Shown here piece by piece: positions 15,851 through 24,737 of a DNA stretch of 35,925 bases. The translations under genes and the position numbers were made by a program. The notes beneath the pieces were generated by a model that saw only the letters and a list, made by a program, of their open reading frames with translations, did no database searches and had not been told where the DNA came from. The stretch is taken from assembly GCA_031268385.1 (NCBI GenBank), contig JAIRXH010000034.1, positions 1 to 35,925 of the forward strand. Reading direction: 5' to 3'. How positions within the stretch are numbered: the first letter of the stretch is position 1; each line of letters begins with the position of its first letter. The stretch is from Treponema sp. (GTDB lineage Bacteria; Spirochaetota; Spirochaetia; Treponematales; Breznakiellaceae).

Positions 15851-16147
15851 ATGGCCTTTATTGACATGTACGATTTTGAACTGCTCGTGAACGAAGCTGA
15901 AAAGCTGGTCATTGATGAATTGGAAAAACAGCTTGAAGGCCGCGGAAAAGATCTGTGCGTCTGCAACGACTGCGTGGTTGACATGGCGGCGGTCGCCCTT
16001 AACGCGGTAAAGCCGCTCTACCGCTTTTCGCTTCTGGGAAGCCTCTACGCGGCCCAGGCGATGAACGAGGCTTCCTATGCCGAAGGCGTTCGCAAAGCGG
16101 TGTCTTCCGCTATCGAGAAGGTGCGGAAGAATCCGAGTCACGACTGA
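15851..16147 (+). CDS. ComFB-family protein
   Basis: A 98-residue protein matching the ComFB family: an N-terminal helical part (YDFELLVNEAEKLVIDELEKQ), the cysteine motif LCVCNDCVVDMAAVALNAVKP at about 35-55 that can hold zinc, and the YRFSLLG turn. ComFB is encoded in the comF operon of Bacillus, and cyanobacterial relatives have been reported as cyclic-dinucleotide receptors; which role applies here is open. A good GGGAGGG site lies before the ATG, 17 bases after dnaB. The last 38 bases overlap the 3' end of the convergent propeller gene. Confidence 0.82.
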   Translation: MAFIDMYDFELLVNEAEKLVIDELEKQLEGRGKDLCVCNDCVVDMAAVALNAVKPLYRFSLLGSLYAAQAMNEASYAEGVRKAVSSAIEKVRKNPSHD

Positions 16148-18143
16148 CCTTTCCGCGCGTCGTCCCGTCCGTACCCGTTTCCGCGAGCGTCCATTCCCCG
16201 TCCGCGAGGCGGAACAGGGCAAGCAGTTTCCCCGCCGCGTTGTCCTGCCAGGAGAGGCCGCCTTCTCCGTCCAGCGTGATGAAAAAAGATCCCCCGTCAA
16301 GGAGTTTTACAGGAAGGCCCTGTCCCCGTTCAAGGGGAAAAGTCCCCTCCTTTCCGATCAGAAACGCCTCCCCTCCGCCGGGGTTCAGGGCCGGCGCGCC
16401 GCCCGATTCGGCGAGGGCAAAGAGGGTATCTTCGCCCCCGTATTCAAAGAGCCTCTCCTTTTTTCCCGGCGCGCGGACCTCAAGGCTCACGACAACGGTT
16501 TTGCGGGGGTTCTCTTCAACAATCGCCCCGTATACGGCGCCCCGGGAACTCCGGTACACCCGCACCCCTGTCCGCGCGGAAAGGTAAAGGGGAACCGTTT
16601 CCCCGTTTGCGATGTTCACGGCGAGAAAGGCGCCGTTTCCCGCAGCCGCGCTTCTGCCCAGTATGATGTTGTCCCCGTCCGCGAAGGCGGCGTCAATGGC
16701 GCCTGATGCCGAAAAGGAAAAGATCCGTTTCCCCGTGCCCGCGTCAATGACCAAGACGTTTCCCGCGGCGTCAAGAAAGAGCAGCTTGTCTTCAAGCGCC
16801 GATACCGAGCGGAGGGGAAAGCGGAAGTCCGCCTCCTCAATGGCCCGATCCGGAAAACCTTCCCGCACAAGAACCGGGGGCGGCGTTCTTGCCGCCGTCT
16901 GCCAGAGTACAAATTCCGCTCCCCCTTTCCTGCCCGCGCCCGAGAGCCTTGTGTATCCGGGACAGGGCCTTAAAATGGGGGAAAAAGATCCGTCAATACG
17001 GGAAAAATCGGAAGGAAGAAATCCCAGCCTGCCGTCTTCGGTGATCACGGCAAGGGTTTCCCCCGAAACCTCGGCTTCGATTATCCTCTTCCTGCCGCCC
17101 GCGGCAAAGACGCGCGCCAAGCCGTCCTCACCAATGACGCCCGCTTTTCCCCCGTCCGTTCCGAAAAAGATCCCTTCCTCCGTGGAAAGAAAGGCCGTGA
17201 CGCTTTCCCCCCCAAGGCCGACGCGCGTTCGGGGAATGGGGGTCCCCGCCTGTCCCCGATCCGTTCCGCCTGACTTCCAGCCGGACAGCTCGTAGATCCG
17301 TTCCTCCCCGTTTCCCCTTTCCGGGACGGGCGCGAGAGAGTACGCTTTTCCGCCCTGAGGATAGGCCGAAAGAAAGGCGCCCTTTGCTTCCTTTCGGAAA
17401 AGGACTTCCGCGTTAACCGCGTCAAGGACCACAAGGTTTTCCCCGTCAAGGCCCGCGAGAAAACGGTTGCCGCCGAAAAGGACAAGCGATGAAAGACGGG
17501 GCGGGGCGGCAAACGCCTCCCGTTCTTCTCCCGTTTCAAGATCCCGGTAGGAAAGCCTGCCGTTTCCAAGGTAGGTCAGCATGGAACGCCCGGATCGTCC
17601 TGTCGCGGCAAAAACCGGCGTACCGGGAATGTCGGGCGGGGGAAGGCTTTCCCCCGTTTCGGAATCGATGAGGAAAAGGCCGGCGCGTCCCGAATGGGCA
17701 ATGATGATGAAGCGTCCTCCGGCCGAATAGCCCAGGCAGCTTACCGGATCCCTGAAATCAAGGGAAAAGACGCGGATCTTCTCCCGGTAATCCCAGACGC
17801 TGACGCGGTACAGGGCAAAACCGTCGCTTTCCAGGACACAGACGCGGGGCTTTCCCGGCTGTTTTACCATGGCCGTAACGGGAACAAAGCCAATCTGAAA
17901 ACGTTCTTCCGCCCCGCCCTCCCGGATATTCCACGATTCGAGAAAACCGTCTTCCCCGGCGCTGATGACGCGCCCGCCGTCTCCGGCAAGAGCGGTGATC
18001 CTGCCCCGGTGGGGTCCGGGCATTTCTTCGGCAAGGCCGAAAGCCGCCATGGAACACAGGAGCAGCGCCGGAACCAGCGCAATCCGCGCCGTCCGTACAA
18101 TCCGTGGACTTCCCGCCGTCTTCATTTTCTTCTTCATTTTCAT
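16110..18143 (-). CDS. Exported WD40/beta-propeller-like protein
   Basis: A 677-residue protein with a long, Lys/Met-rich start and a signal peptide (hydrophobic stretch ALVPALLLCSMAAFGLA, cleaved before EEMPG). The mature chain is a series of short beta units with WD40/PQQ-like character: HRGRITALAGDGGRVISAGEDGF then a W-N dipeptide, and later ALEDKLLFLDAAGNVLVIDAGTGK. This suggests one or two periplasmic propellers. Several Met codons cluster at the N-terminus; the first (18143) is used, but the start could be up to seven codons later. No enzymatic motif is visible. A family A repeat lies 20-60 bases upstream, and its end overlaps the ComFB gene on the other strand. Confidence 0.8.
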   Translation of the reverse strand: MKMKKKMKTAGSPRIVRTARIALVPALLLCSMAAFGLAEEMPGPHRGRITALAGDGGRVISAGEDGFLESWNIREGGAEERFQIGFVPVTAMVKQPGKPRVCVLESDGFALYRVSVWDYREKIRVFSLDFRDPVSCLGYSAGGRFIIIAHSGRAGLFLIDSETGESLPPPDIPGTPVFAATGRSGRSMLTYLGNGRLSYRDLETGEEREAFAAPPRLSSLVLFGGNRFLAGLDGENLVVLDAVNAEVLFRKEAKGAFLSAYPQGGKAYSLAPVPERGNGEERIYELSGWKSGGTDRGQAGTPIPRTRVGLGGESVTAFLSTEEGIFFGTDGGKAGVIGEDGLARVFAAGGRKRIIEAEVSGETLAVITEDGRLGFLPSDFSRIDGSFSPILRPCPGYTRLSGAGRKGGAEFVLWQTAARTPPPVLVREGFPDRAIEEADFRFPLRSVSALEDKLLFLDAAGNVLVIDAGTGKRIFSFSASGAIDAAFADGDNIILGRSAAAGNGAFLAVNIANGETVPLYLSARTGVRVYRSSRGAVYGAIVEENPRKTVVVSLEVRAPGKKERLFEYGGEDTLFALAESGGAPALNPGGGEAFLIGKEGTFPLERGQGLPVKLLDGGSFFITLDGEGGLSWQDNAAGKLLALFRLADGEWTLAETGTDGTTRGKVSRDSDSSAPSR

Positions 18144-18161
18144 GGCCCGTCGCTTCCGTGG

Positions 18162-18205
18162 ATTAAATCAGTGCTGATTTATTCGCATTCGAATAAAGCA
18201 GCGCC
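18162..18205 (-). repeat. Family A repeat, single-palindrome copy (A3)
   Basis: On the minus strand: GGCGCTGCTTTATTCGAATG, then CGAATAAATCAGCACT and GATTTAAT. The central TTATTCGAATGCGAATAA is identical to that of copy A2. It starts eight bases after the CpXC gene's stop and lies just upstream of the propeller gene. The second and third hairpins of the composite element are absent. Confidence 0.85.
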
Positions 18206-18213
18206 TCCCTTGG

Positions 18214-18888
18214 TTATTTCAGAATATCCGGCCGGAGCGCGTTCTGAACCGAAAGATAGGTTCCGCTTCTGAGTATGGCGAACATTTCACTCTTCGGGTG
18301 TTTTCTGTAATCGTCCAGGGTTTTTTCATATATGGCCATGGGAATTCTTGTGACGGCCACCTCTTCTTCCCGTAACCCGTGTATGTGGAATTCCAGAAAA
18401 CCGGCGTCCGGGGAATTTCCCGATCCCCCGGTTTTCCCCTGGTACCAGACGCCCGGCTCCTTCTCGTCGTCGTCAAGATTTTCTTCGGCCTTGAGCAGAA
18501 GATAGTATTTCAGGGCTTCCACCGCGGCAGGTTCAAGCCCGTCCCGCACCACCGCTATCCTGTCGGCCAGTTCGGGATAACCGATGACGGTTTCAAGAGG
18601 CGGGGTTTCCCCGTTCTTCGGTTCGCTTTTTTTTGCCTTCTTTTTCCGGCGGTAAAATTCACCCCGTTCCAGTTCGGGAAGCGCCTCCATGCGCAGCGTC
18701 CGCCCCGGCCAGTTTACCGTAACGGGAAACTCCGGTTTGTGCTTCTTGCCGCAGCTGGGACAGGTAAAATTCATGAAGGTTCCGTCCATTATTTCGGCTA
18801 TATATTCAGGCCTCCTGTCAAGGTCGATTTCATCGGGAACATCCACCGAAAAGGCGTTATCGCAGAAGCATGGAATTTTCCGTTTCAA
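18214..18888 (-). CDS. CpXC-domain protein
   Basis: A 224-residue cytoplasmic protein. Four cysteines in two pairs (IPCFCDN near residue 6 and FTCPSCGKKHKPEF near residue 38) form the zinc-ribbon-like CpXC domain; a helical C-terminal region follows. The start is taken as the TTG at 18888 because GGGAGG lies eight bases upstream and the CpXC domain begins at once; the frame runs on into a family A repeat, whose translation (the ALIYSHSNKSVL peptide) is not real N-terminal sequence. Molecular function of CpXC proteins is unknown. It lies downstream of rseP with a repeat between them. Confidence 0.8.
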   Translation of the reverse strand: MKRKIPCFCDNAFSVDVPDEIDLDRRPEYIAEIMDGTFMNFTCPSCGKKHKPEFPVTVNWPGRTLRMEALPELERGEFYRRKKKAKKSEPKNGETPPLETVIGYPELADRIAVVRDGLEPAAVEALKYYLLLKAEENLDDDEKEPGVWYQGKTGGSGNSPDAGFLEFHIHGLREEEVAVTRIPMAIYEKTLDDYRKHPKSEMFAILRSGTYLSVQNALRPDILK

Positions 18889-18904
18889 CAGGACCTCCCA
18901 AGAA

Positions 18905-19029
18905 AGCACTGATTTATTCGAATGCGAATAAATCAGTGCTACTTTAATGTAATTTTTCGCAGTTTTCCATAGGAAAACGAGAAAAATAACAGGGTAACGC
19001 TGATTAGCCACAAGTTAATCAGCGTTACC
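18905..19029. repeat. Family A composite repeat, copy A2 (three hairpins)
   Basis: Nearly identical to copy A1 at 7584-7709: palindrome around GATTTATTCGAATGCGAATAAATC, a nested TTTTTCGCAGTTTTCC/GGAAAACGAGAAAAA stem, and the perfect 14-bp GGTAACGCTGATTA/TAATCAGCGTTACC stem with the same nine-base loop. It ends three bases before the rseP stop codon and lies 16 bases upstream of the CpXC start codon. Confidence 0.9.
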
Positions 19030-19032
19030 ACC

Positions 19033-20385
19033 CTAACGGCGAAACAGGAAGAGAATATCTCCGAATACGGCGAAGATCATGAGGCCGGAGATAATGAGCA
19101 CCCCCACGGTTTGAAAGACCGAAACGGCGCGGGGATGCAGGGGCCTGCGCCGTACCGCCTCGACAACGAAGAGAACTATCATGCCGCCGTCAAGGACAGG
19201 CAGGGGAAGCAGGTTCATGATGCAGAGGGCTATGGAGATGAGGGAAAGGAAATTCGCCATGGATCTGATGCCGGCGGCGAAACCGCGGCCAAAACCTTCG
19301 GCGGCTATGTCTCCTGCCATGTAGGTTATCCGCATGGGACCTGAGACCGCCTGGGTAAGATCTATGCCCCGGAACAGGAGCGAGAGGCTTTTAAGGGAGA
19401 CGACGAGGGTCTTCCACGATTCGGACGCCCCCTTGACAAGAGCCGCCGGAGGCGAAAGGGAAGGGGTGCGGTAATGGACCATTTCCCAGCCCATGCCAAG
19501 ATCCGCCTCGCCCCCGTTGTAAAGCGGGGCGATGACCGCCTGTCTTTCGGCGCCGTTCCGCAGATAATCGACGGCAAGGACGGCGGGCTTTTCGGCGAGA
19601 AGGGGAAGGAGCCCCACGCTGTACGGGAGTTCGTGCCCGTTTACCCGCAGTACAAGATCGCCTTTTTCCATGCCCGCTTCGGCGGCGGGACCGCCCGGAA
19701 CGGTTTCCCCTATTATGGGGGCTGTCCACGAATACACGCCTATCCTTCCCGCCCCGGTACTTTTGTCAAGGGAAGGCCGTACTTCAAGGGAAAGGGTTTC
19801 CCCGCCCCGTTCCACGGTGACGGGAAGTTTTTTTTCGGGGTTTACCGCTATCTGTTCCTGTATGTCATGGTAATAGGCGATTTTTTTTCCGCCTATTTCA
19901 AGAATGCGATCGCCGGTTTCAAGCCCCCCCTCATCGGCCGGGGCGCGCTGTCCTCCCATTTCGGACGCGAGGACGATGCGGTTTTCAAGGGTGCTTACGT
20001 CGACGCCCGCCCCCCAGATGACCGAAAGGACGAGCACCGCGAAGATCAGGTTGAAGAAGGGGCCCGCAAACGACACGAGGATACGCCGGGCGGGACTGGC
20101 GCCGAAAAAAGTCCCCTTCACAGGTTCCACGCTGTCCTTGCGGTTTTCCCAGGCTTCCCTGAATTCATTTTCGCCCCGCATCTTGCAGTATCCCCCCAGG
20201 GGGAACATGCCGATACGGTACTCCACGGCGCCTATTTTTTTTCTGAGGACAGGCCGCCCCCATCCAATGGAAAAGGCTTCCACGTCTATGCCGACAAGCC
20301 GGGCGGCGAGAAAATGCCCCAGTTCGTGAACAAAGACCACCAGGCCAAGGCCGGCCAGTCCCAGCAGTATCTTAAGAAAGGTCAT
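19033..20385 (-). CDS. rseP: RseP-family intramembrane zinc metalloprotease (site-2 protease)
   Basis: An inner-membrane protease that cleaves transmembrane segments, classically anti-sigma factors and remnant signal peptides. In 450 residues: zinc motif HELGH in the first helix (VVFVHELGHFLAAR, about 16-30), two PDZ-like regions in the periplasmic middle (about 110-310), and the third zinc ligand in LPVLDGGMIVL near residue 400, ahead of the final helix. The ATG overlaps the dxr stop as ATGA. It ends the operon rpsB-tsf-frr-uppS-cdsA-dxr-rseP, a common bacterial order. The stop lies three bases from repeat A2. Confidence 0.95.
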   Translation of the reverse strand: MTFLKILLGLAGLGLVVFVHELGHFLAARLVGIDVEAFSIGWGRPVLRKKIGAVEYRIGMFPLGGYCKMRGENEFREAWENRKDSVEPVKGTFFGASPARRILVSFAGPFFNLIFAVLVLSVIWGAGVDVSTLENRIVLASEMGGQRAPADEGGLETGDRILEIGGKKIAYYHDIQEQIAVNPEKKLPVTVERGGETLSLEVRPSLDKSTGAGRIGVYSWTAPIIGETVPGGPAAEAGMEKGDLVLRVNGHELPYSVGLLPLLAEKPAVLAVDYLRNGAERQAVIAPLYNGGEADLGMGWEMVHYRTPSLSPPAALVKGASESWKTLVVSLKSLSLLFRGIDLTQAVSGPMRITYMAGDIAAEGFGRGFAAGIRSMANFLSLISIALCIMNLLPLPVLDGGMIVLFVVEAVRRRPLHPRAVSVFQTVGVLIISGLMIFAVFGDILFLFRR

Positions 20386-21527
20386 ATTATTCCCCCCGGT
20401 TTTCTGTCAATGAAAGCCCGGGCCAGATCCCGCGCCCGTCTGTCGGCCGCGAAAACGGCGTCGAGATCCGCGCTTCCGCTTTCCCATGCTCCGCTTAAAA
20501 CATAATCAACTATACGCGGTATATCAAGAAATTCCGCCCTCCCTTCAAGAAAGGCCTCGACCGCCTCCTCGTTGGCTCCATTGTACACACAGGGATAAAT
20601 CCCCCCAAGACGGATTGCCTTAAAGGCCAGTGGGAGCATGGGGAATTTTTCCCCGTCCGGCTCGGAAAAATCAAGGTGGAGTCCCCTGAAGTCCAGCGCG
20701 CCGAAGGAAGAAGGGGGCGTTTCCGGCCAGAAAAGGGCGTCCTGTATGGGAAGGCGCATATCCGGCCGGGAGAGCTGGGCGTATACCGCCCCGTCTTTCA
20801 TCCGTATCATGGAATGAACGACGCTTTGGGGGTGCAGTACCACCCGTATTTCCCCGATCTTGACGCCGAAAAGAAAGGCCGCCTCCATTACCTCAAGACC
20901 CTTGTTGGCAAGCGACGCCGAATCCACGGTGATCTTGGGCCCCATGTTCCAGGTAGGGTGGGAAAGGGCCGCTTTGGGGGTAACGGCGGCGAGTTCTTCC
21001 CTTGTGAATGTCCTGAAAGGGCCCCCCGAAGCGGTAAGGATCAGTTCTTCGGCGTCTTCCCGCCTTCCCCGTAAAAGGTTGAATATGGCCGAATGTTCGG
21101 AGTCTACCGGGATGACAGCCGTCTTTTTTTCCATGGCCTTTTCCAGTACCAGCCTGCCCGCCATGACGATGGTTTCCTTGTTGGCGAGGGCCAGATCCTG
21201 GCCCGCCTCAATGGCGGCCATGCTCGGCCTGAGTCCCGCCGCGCCGGCTATTCCGTTGACGGTTATGCCGGCCCCGCACGCGGCTATGGCGGCAAGGAGC
21301 CCTTCGGGGCCCCGGAACGAAACGCCGGACGGCGCGTCCCCCGTCTCCGGCCCCGAAAGGGCGAGCAGGGCGCCGGGAAATTCCTTCCCCAGTTCAAGAA
21401 GGGCCGGACCGCCGGTGTGGGCCGTAAGGAGGACGGGTTCAAATTTGTCCGGGTAGCGGCGTATCACATCCAGGGCGCTTGTTCCTATGGAGCCCGTGGC
21501 CCCCAGAACAGCGGTTTTTTTTCTCAT
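20382..21527 (-). CDS. dxr: 1-deoxy-D-xylulose-5-phosphate reductoisomerase
   Basis: First committed step of the MEP isoprenoid pathway: DXP + NADPH to MEP. The 381-residue protein has the NADPH loop GATGSIGTSAL (about 9-19), the metal site VDSEHSAIFN, the TASGGPFR substrate loop, the HPTWNMGPKITVDSASLANKGLEVMEA block and HPQSVVHSMI. The start at 21527 gives the canonical N-terminus MRKKTAVLGATG; the longer frame is rejected because it overlaps cdsA. It begins 13 bases after the cdsA stop. It supplies isoprenoid precursors to UppS, encoded in the same operon. Confidence 0.96.
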   Translation of the reverse strand: MRKKTAVLGATGSIGTSALDVIRRYPDKFEPVLLTAHTGGPALLELGKEFPGALLALSGPETGDAPSGVSFRGPEGLLAAIAACGAGITVNGIAGAAGLRPSMAAIEAGQDLALANKETIVMAGRLVLEKAMEKKTAVIPVDSEHSAIFNLLRGRREDAEELILTASGGPFRTFTREELAAVTPKAALSHPTWNMGPKITVDSASLANKGLEVMEAAFLFGVKIGEIRVVLHPQSVVHSMIRMKDGAVYAQLSRPDMRLPIQDALFWPETPPSSFGALDFRGLHLDFSEPDGEKFPMLPLAFKAIRLGGIYPCVYNGANEEAVEAFLEGRAEFLDIPRIVDYVLSGAWESGSADLDAVFAADRRARDLARAFIDRKPGGII

Positions 21528-21540
21528 TTGACCGGTACCG

Positions 21541-22437
21541 TTACGGGCCGAAGAGGACACGGTACGTGATGTAGAATACCGGAGCGGCAAAGGCGACGGA
21601 ATCGATGGAATCAAGTACGCCGCCCCTTCCGGGGATGATGGCCCCCGAATCCTTTACGCCCGAACTCCGCTTGAAGGCGCTTTCCAGAAGGTCGCCGAGA
21701 GAGGCGGCCGTTCCCATAAGGAAGCCCATGACAAGCCCCGATGGAACCGGAGGGAACAGGCGGGGAACAAAGACGGAGGGAAAAAGGAGAACTCCCGCGG
21801 CCCCTGCCAGCACCGCCGCCGCGATTCCCCCCACAAAGCCCGCCACGCTTTTGTTAGGGCTCACGGGCATGATCCCCCTGTTGTTTTTGCCCAGAAGCAT
21901 CCCCGCAGCCCAGGCTATCGAGTCGTTGATCATTACGGTAAACACAAAAACCAGGATGATGACGGACTGCGGCGCGGGGATGGACACGGCGTCCTCTCCG
22001 GCCGTCCGCCCGGCGAGGACGGCCATTCGTATGATCCACATTGTAAAGAGACCGGGGTAGATCATGACGGAAAGGCCGGCGGCCGCCCGCGAAGTGTACG
22101 AAACGAGCCTTTCTTCCCGGGAAAATACCCGTGAGACAAACAGCCAGGACGCCCCGAGAACGAGGGCCGCGAGGACCGTGCCCTGAGGCGCGCCGAAGCT
22201 GATTTCCGCGGCCGCCGCCAGGGGAAGGAGCGATCCCAGAACGAAGGCTTCAGGCCCGCGGATGACGAGGTTCTTTTTTTCGAGTATCCGGGCAAATTCC
22301 ACCGCGCCAAGGGCGCTGCTGATGATGACAATGATGTTAAACACGAGATGACCCTGGAAGGGAAGAAAGAGGATGATAAATATGATGAGGGGAAGGCCGA
22401 CAAAAAAAACAAAGAGCCGTTCCACGAGTTTTTTCAT
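21541..22437 (-). CDS. cdsA: Phosphatidate cytidylyltransferase
   Basis: Makes CDP-diacylglycerol from phosphatidic acid and CTP, the branch point for phospholipid synthesis. A 298-residue protein of about eight membrane helices. The CDS signature is near the C-terminus: ESAFKRSSGVKDSGAIIPGR followed by GGVLDSIDS (about 255-283), with the metal-binding Asp residues intact. The ATG overlaps the uppS stop (ATGA). Normal length and position for the family. Confidence 0.94.
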   Translation of the reverse strand: MKKLVERLFVFFVGLPLIIFIILFLPFQGHLVFNIIVIISSALGAVEFARILEKKNLVIRGPEAFVLGSLLPLAAAAEISFGAPQGTVLAALVLGASWLFVSRVFSREERLVSYTSRAAAGLSVMIYPGLFTMWIIRMAVLAGRTAGEDAVSIPAPQSVIILVFVFTVMINDSIAWAAGMLLGKNNRGIMPVSPNKSVAGFVGGIAAAVLAGAAGVLLFPSVFVPRLFPPVPSGLVMGFLMGTAASLGDLLESAFKRSSGVKDSGAIIPGRGGVLDSIDSVAFAAPVFYITYRVLFGP

Positions 22438-23186
22438 GTTCTTGCCTCCTTTACGCCGCCGAAACGCCGCTCCCTTTTTCCGTAGCTGTCTATGGCTTCC
22501 TCAAGGTCGTCCCCGGTCCAGTCGGGCCAGAATTTCGGGGAGATGTAGTATTCGGCGTAGGCCCCTTCCCAGAGGAGGAAGTTGCTGACGCGGAATTCCC
22601 CGGCGGTACGGATGACAAGATCAGGATCGGGTATGTCCGGATTGTCCAGAAAATTCCGCACCGTTTCCTCGGTAACGCCGCCCCGCGGCCCGGCGGAACT
22701 TTCCGCATTTTTGTTAACCGCATCAAGGGCGCGGTTAACGGCCCGTACTATTTCGTCACGGCCCCCGTAGTTGAGGGCAAGGATCACCTGCATGCCCGTA
22801 AAGTCTTTTGTCTCCTCGCAGGCCTTCCGTATTTCTTCGGCGATGTCCCTGGGCAGGCCCGCCATGTTGCCCGCGTGGCGTACCCTGATTTTGTTTTCCC
22901 GGGAAAAATCCATTTCCTTGAGAAGGTACTGTTTTACAAGGCCCAGAATAAAAGAAACTTCCTCGGCGGCGCGCTTCCAGTTTTCGGTGGAAAATACATA
23001 GAGACTGAGGTATTTGACGCCCCGGTCGCTTGCTTCCTTGACCATGCGCTTCGCCGTTTTGAGCCCTTCAAGATGGCCCGCCGTTCTGGGCAGTCCCCTC
23101 TGTTTTGCCCAGCGGCCGTTTCCGTCCATTATGATCCCCACATGAACGGGTATGTTCCTGTTTGTTCCGTCGTTCTCCGGGGACAT
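22434..23186 (-). CDS. uppS: Undecaprenyl diphosphate synthase (cis-prenyltransferase)
   Basis: Condenses IPP onto FPP to make the C55 lipid carrier for peptidoglycan and other surface polymers. The 250-residue protein shows region I IIMDGNGRWAKQRGLPRTAGH (catalytic Asp near residue 21), YVFSTENWKR, the Arg-rich NYGGRDEI block, and the C-terminal IRTAGEFRVSNFLLWEGAYAEYY. In most family members the first of these reads RTSGE; here Ala replaces Ser, a small change. The start ATG overlaps the frr stop by one base (TAATG). Confidence 0.95.
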   Translation of the reverse strand: MSPENDGTNRNIPVHVGIIMDGNGRWAKQRGLPRTAGHLEGLKTAKRMVKEASDRGVKYLSLYVFSTENWKRAAEEVSFILGLVKQYLLKEMDFSRENKIRVRHAGNMAGLPRDIAEEIRKACEETKDFTGMQVILALNYGGRDEIVRAVNRALDAVNKNAESSAGPRGGVTEETVRNFLDNPDIPDPDLVIRTAGEFRVSNFLLWEGAYAEYYISPKFWPDWTGDDLEEAIDSYGKRERRFGGVKEART

Positions 23187-23740
23187 TACACTTCCATTAT
23201 TTCTTTTTCTTTTTCTTCCAGAACCTGGTTCACCTGGTTTATGTAGCTGTCGGTAAGTTTTTGCAGTTCGCCCGAGACCCTGCTTTCCTCATCTTCGGTG
23301 ATTTCCCCGTCCTTGAGGAGCTTCTTGAGCTCATCGTTGCCGTCGCGCCGTATGTTGCGCACCGCGACCCGGCTCTGCTCCGCCTGGTTTTTCGCCTGCT
23401 TCACCAGTTCCTTCCGCCGTTCCTCGGTCAGGGGAGGAAAGGCGACGCGGATGACCTTCCCGTCGTTTGAGGGATTAAGGGAAAGTTCCGAAGAACGGAT
23501 AGCCTTCTCGATTTCGCCCATGAGCGCCTTGTCCCAAGGCTGTATGACGACGAGCCGGGCTTCGGGAACCGAAATGTTGGCCACCTGGTTCAACGGTGAT
23601 TTTTCGCCGTAGTAGTCCACCCGTATCCTGTCGAAGAGGGCGGGGGACGCCCGTCCTGTCCTCAAGACGGCAAAACCGTCCCTGAGACTGGCGATGGTTT
23701 TTTTCATCCTGTCCCCGGCGAAAACAATAACGTCACCCAT
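23186..23740 (-). CDS. frr: Ribosome recycling factor
   Basis: Splits the post-termination ribosome together with EF-G. The 184-residue length, the RTGRASPALFDRIRVDYYG block (about 28-46), NQVANISVPEARLVVIQPWD and PPLTEERRKELVKQAK are all typical. GGAGGAAGAC lies before the ATG. One-base overlap with uppS. Confidence 0.97.
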   Translation of the reverse strand: MGDVIVFAGDRMKKTIASLRDGFAVLRTGRASPALFDRIRVDYYGEKSPLNQVANISVPEARLVVIQPWDKALMGEIEKAIRSSELSLNPSNDGKVIRVAFPPLTEERRKELVKQAKNQAEQSRVAVRNIRRDGNDELKKLLKDGEITEDEESRVSGELQKLTDSYINQVNQVLEEKEKEIMEV

Positions 23741-23790
23741 GTCTTCCTCCGTTCATGAAAATACGCCGAATTCCCGCGCCCGCGCGCGAA

Positions 23791-24648
23791 TCAACCGCCG
23801 ACCTTGAAGTAGGCGTATTCGGCTATCTCAAGACCCGATCCGGCCTTTTTGCCGCATTCGGCGAGGGCCGCCTTGACGCTGATCTTGTCGTCCTTTACAT
23901 AGGCCTGTTCAAGGAGACACGCGTCGGCAAGGTACTTGTTGATCTTGCCCTTGAGGATGTTGTCTATGACGGCGGCGGGTTTGTCCTTGAGTTTTTCATC
24001 CCCTTCCATCTGCTTGCGGTAAATGTCTTCCTGTTCCTTGAGGAAAGCGGGATCCATTTTATCGCGGCTGAGGGCCGCGGGGTTAAAGGCCGCCACATGA
24101 AGGGCAATGGTAAAGGCGAAGTCCCTGACATCTTCACGCGAGAAAATTTCAGGCGTGGCGGAAGTGAACCGTACCACCACGCCGATGTTTCCCTCCCCGT
24201 GTATGTACTGGACGAGGTAGCCGCCCGCACCGGCCCTGACAAGCCTTATGCGCTTGAGGCTCATGTTTTCCCGTATCTTGGTGGCAAGATCCGTCACCAT
24301 GCCGGAAAGTTCGGGGGACGGTCCGGTACATTCCCCCTCAAGCGCCTTCCCCGCGATGATTCCGCCCAGCGCGATGAATTCGGGATTCCTCGCCACAAAA
24401 TCGGTTTCGGAAGCTATTTCCACGAGGACCGCGGCGGAATTGTCTTCCCTGGTTTTGACGAAAATTCTCCCCTCGTTTGTGGCCCGGCCGGCCCGTTTTT
24501 CAACCGCGGCAAGGCCCTTTTCCTTGAGGTATTTTTCCGCCCTGCCGAAATCGCCGCCGTTGGCGGCGAGGGCGTTCTTGCATTCCATCATGCCGGCCCC
24601 GGTTTTTTCACGAAGCCTCTTTACATCCGCAGCGCTGATCTCAGCCAT
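23791..24648 (-). CDS. tsf: Elongation factor Ts
   Basis: Nucleotide exchange factor for EF-Tu. The 285-residue protein has the UBA-like start (ADVKRLREKTGAGMMECKNAL) and the core motif IASETDFVARN (about 76-86). GAGGAG precedes the ATG. A hairpin followed by a T-run lies in the 89-base gap after rpsB and may tune the S2 to EF-Ts ratio. Confidence 0.97.
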   Translation of the reverse strand: MAEISAADVKRLREKTGAGMMECKNALAANGGDFGRAEKYLKEKGLAAVEKRAGRATNEGRIFVKTREDNSAAVLVEIASETDFVARNPEFIALGGIIAGKALEGECTGPSPELSGMVTDLATKIRENMSLKRIRLVRAGAGGYLVQYIHGEGNIGVVVRFTSATPEIFSREDVRDFAFTIALHVAAFNPAALSRDKMDPAFLKEQEDIYRKQMEGDEKLKDKPAAVIDNILKGKINKYLADACLLEQAYVKDDKISVKAALAECGKKAGSGLEIAEYAYFKVGG

Positions 24649-24683
24649 ATATCTCGCTCCTCACAAAAACAGGTTGTACTCGC

Positions 24684-24733
24684 AAAAAGACAAAGTCTTT
24701 TATTCGATGGGGATTCCGCCGCCCGCGGCGGAA
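24684..24733 (-). terminator. Candidate attenuator between rpsB and tsf
   Basis: Minus strand, immediately after the rpsB stop: a perfect 8-bp stem TTCCGCCG/CGGCGGAA (24714-24733), then AAAAGAC/GTCTTTT followed by another T (24684-24701). The second element looks like a weak intrinsic terminator, which would let only part of transcription reach tsf. Confidence 0.45.
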
Positions 24734-24737
24734 CGGT

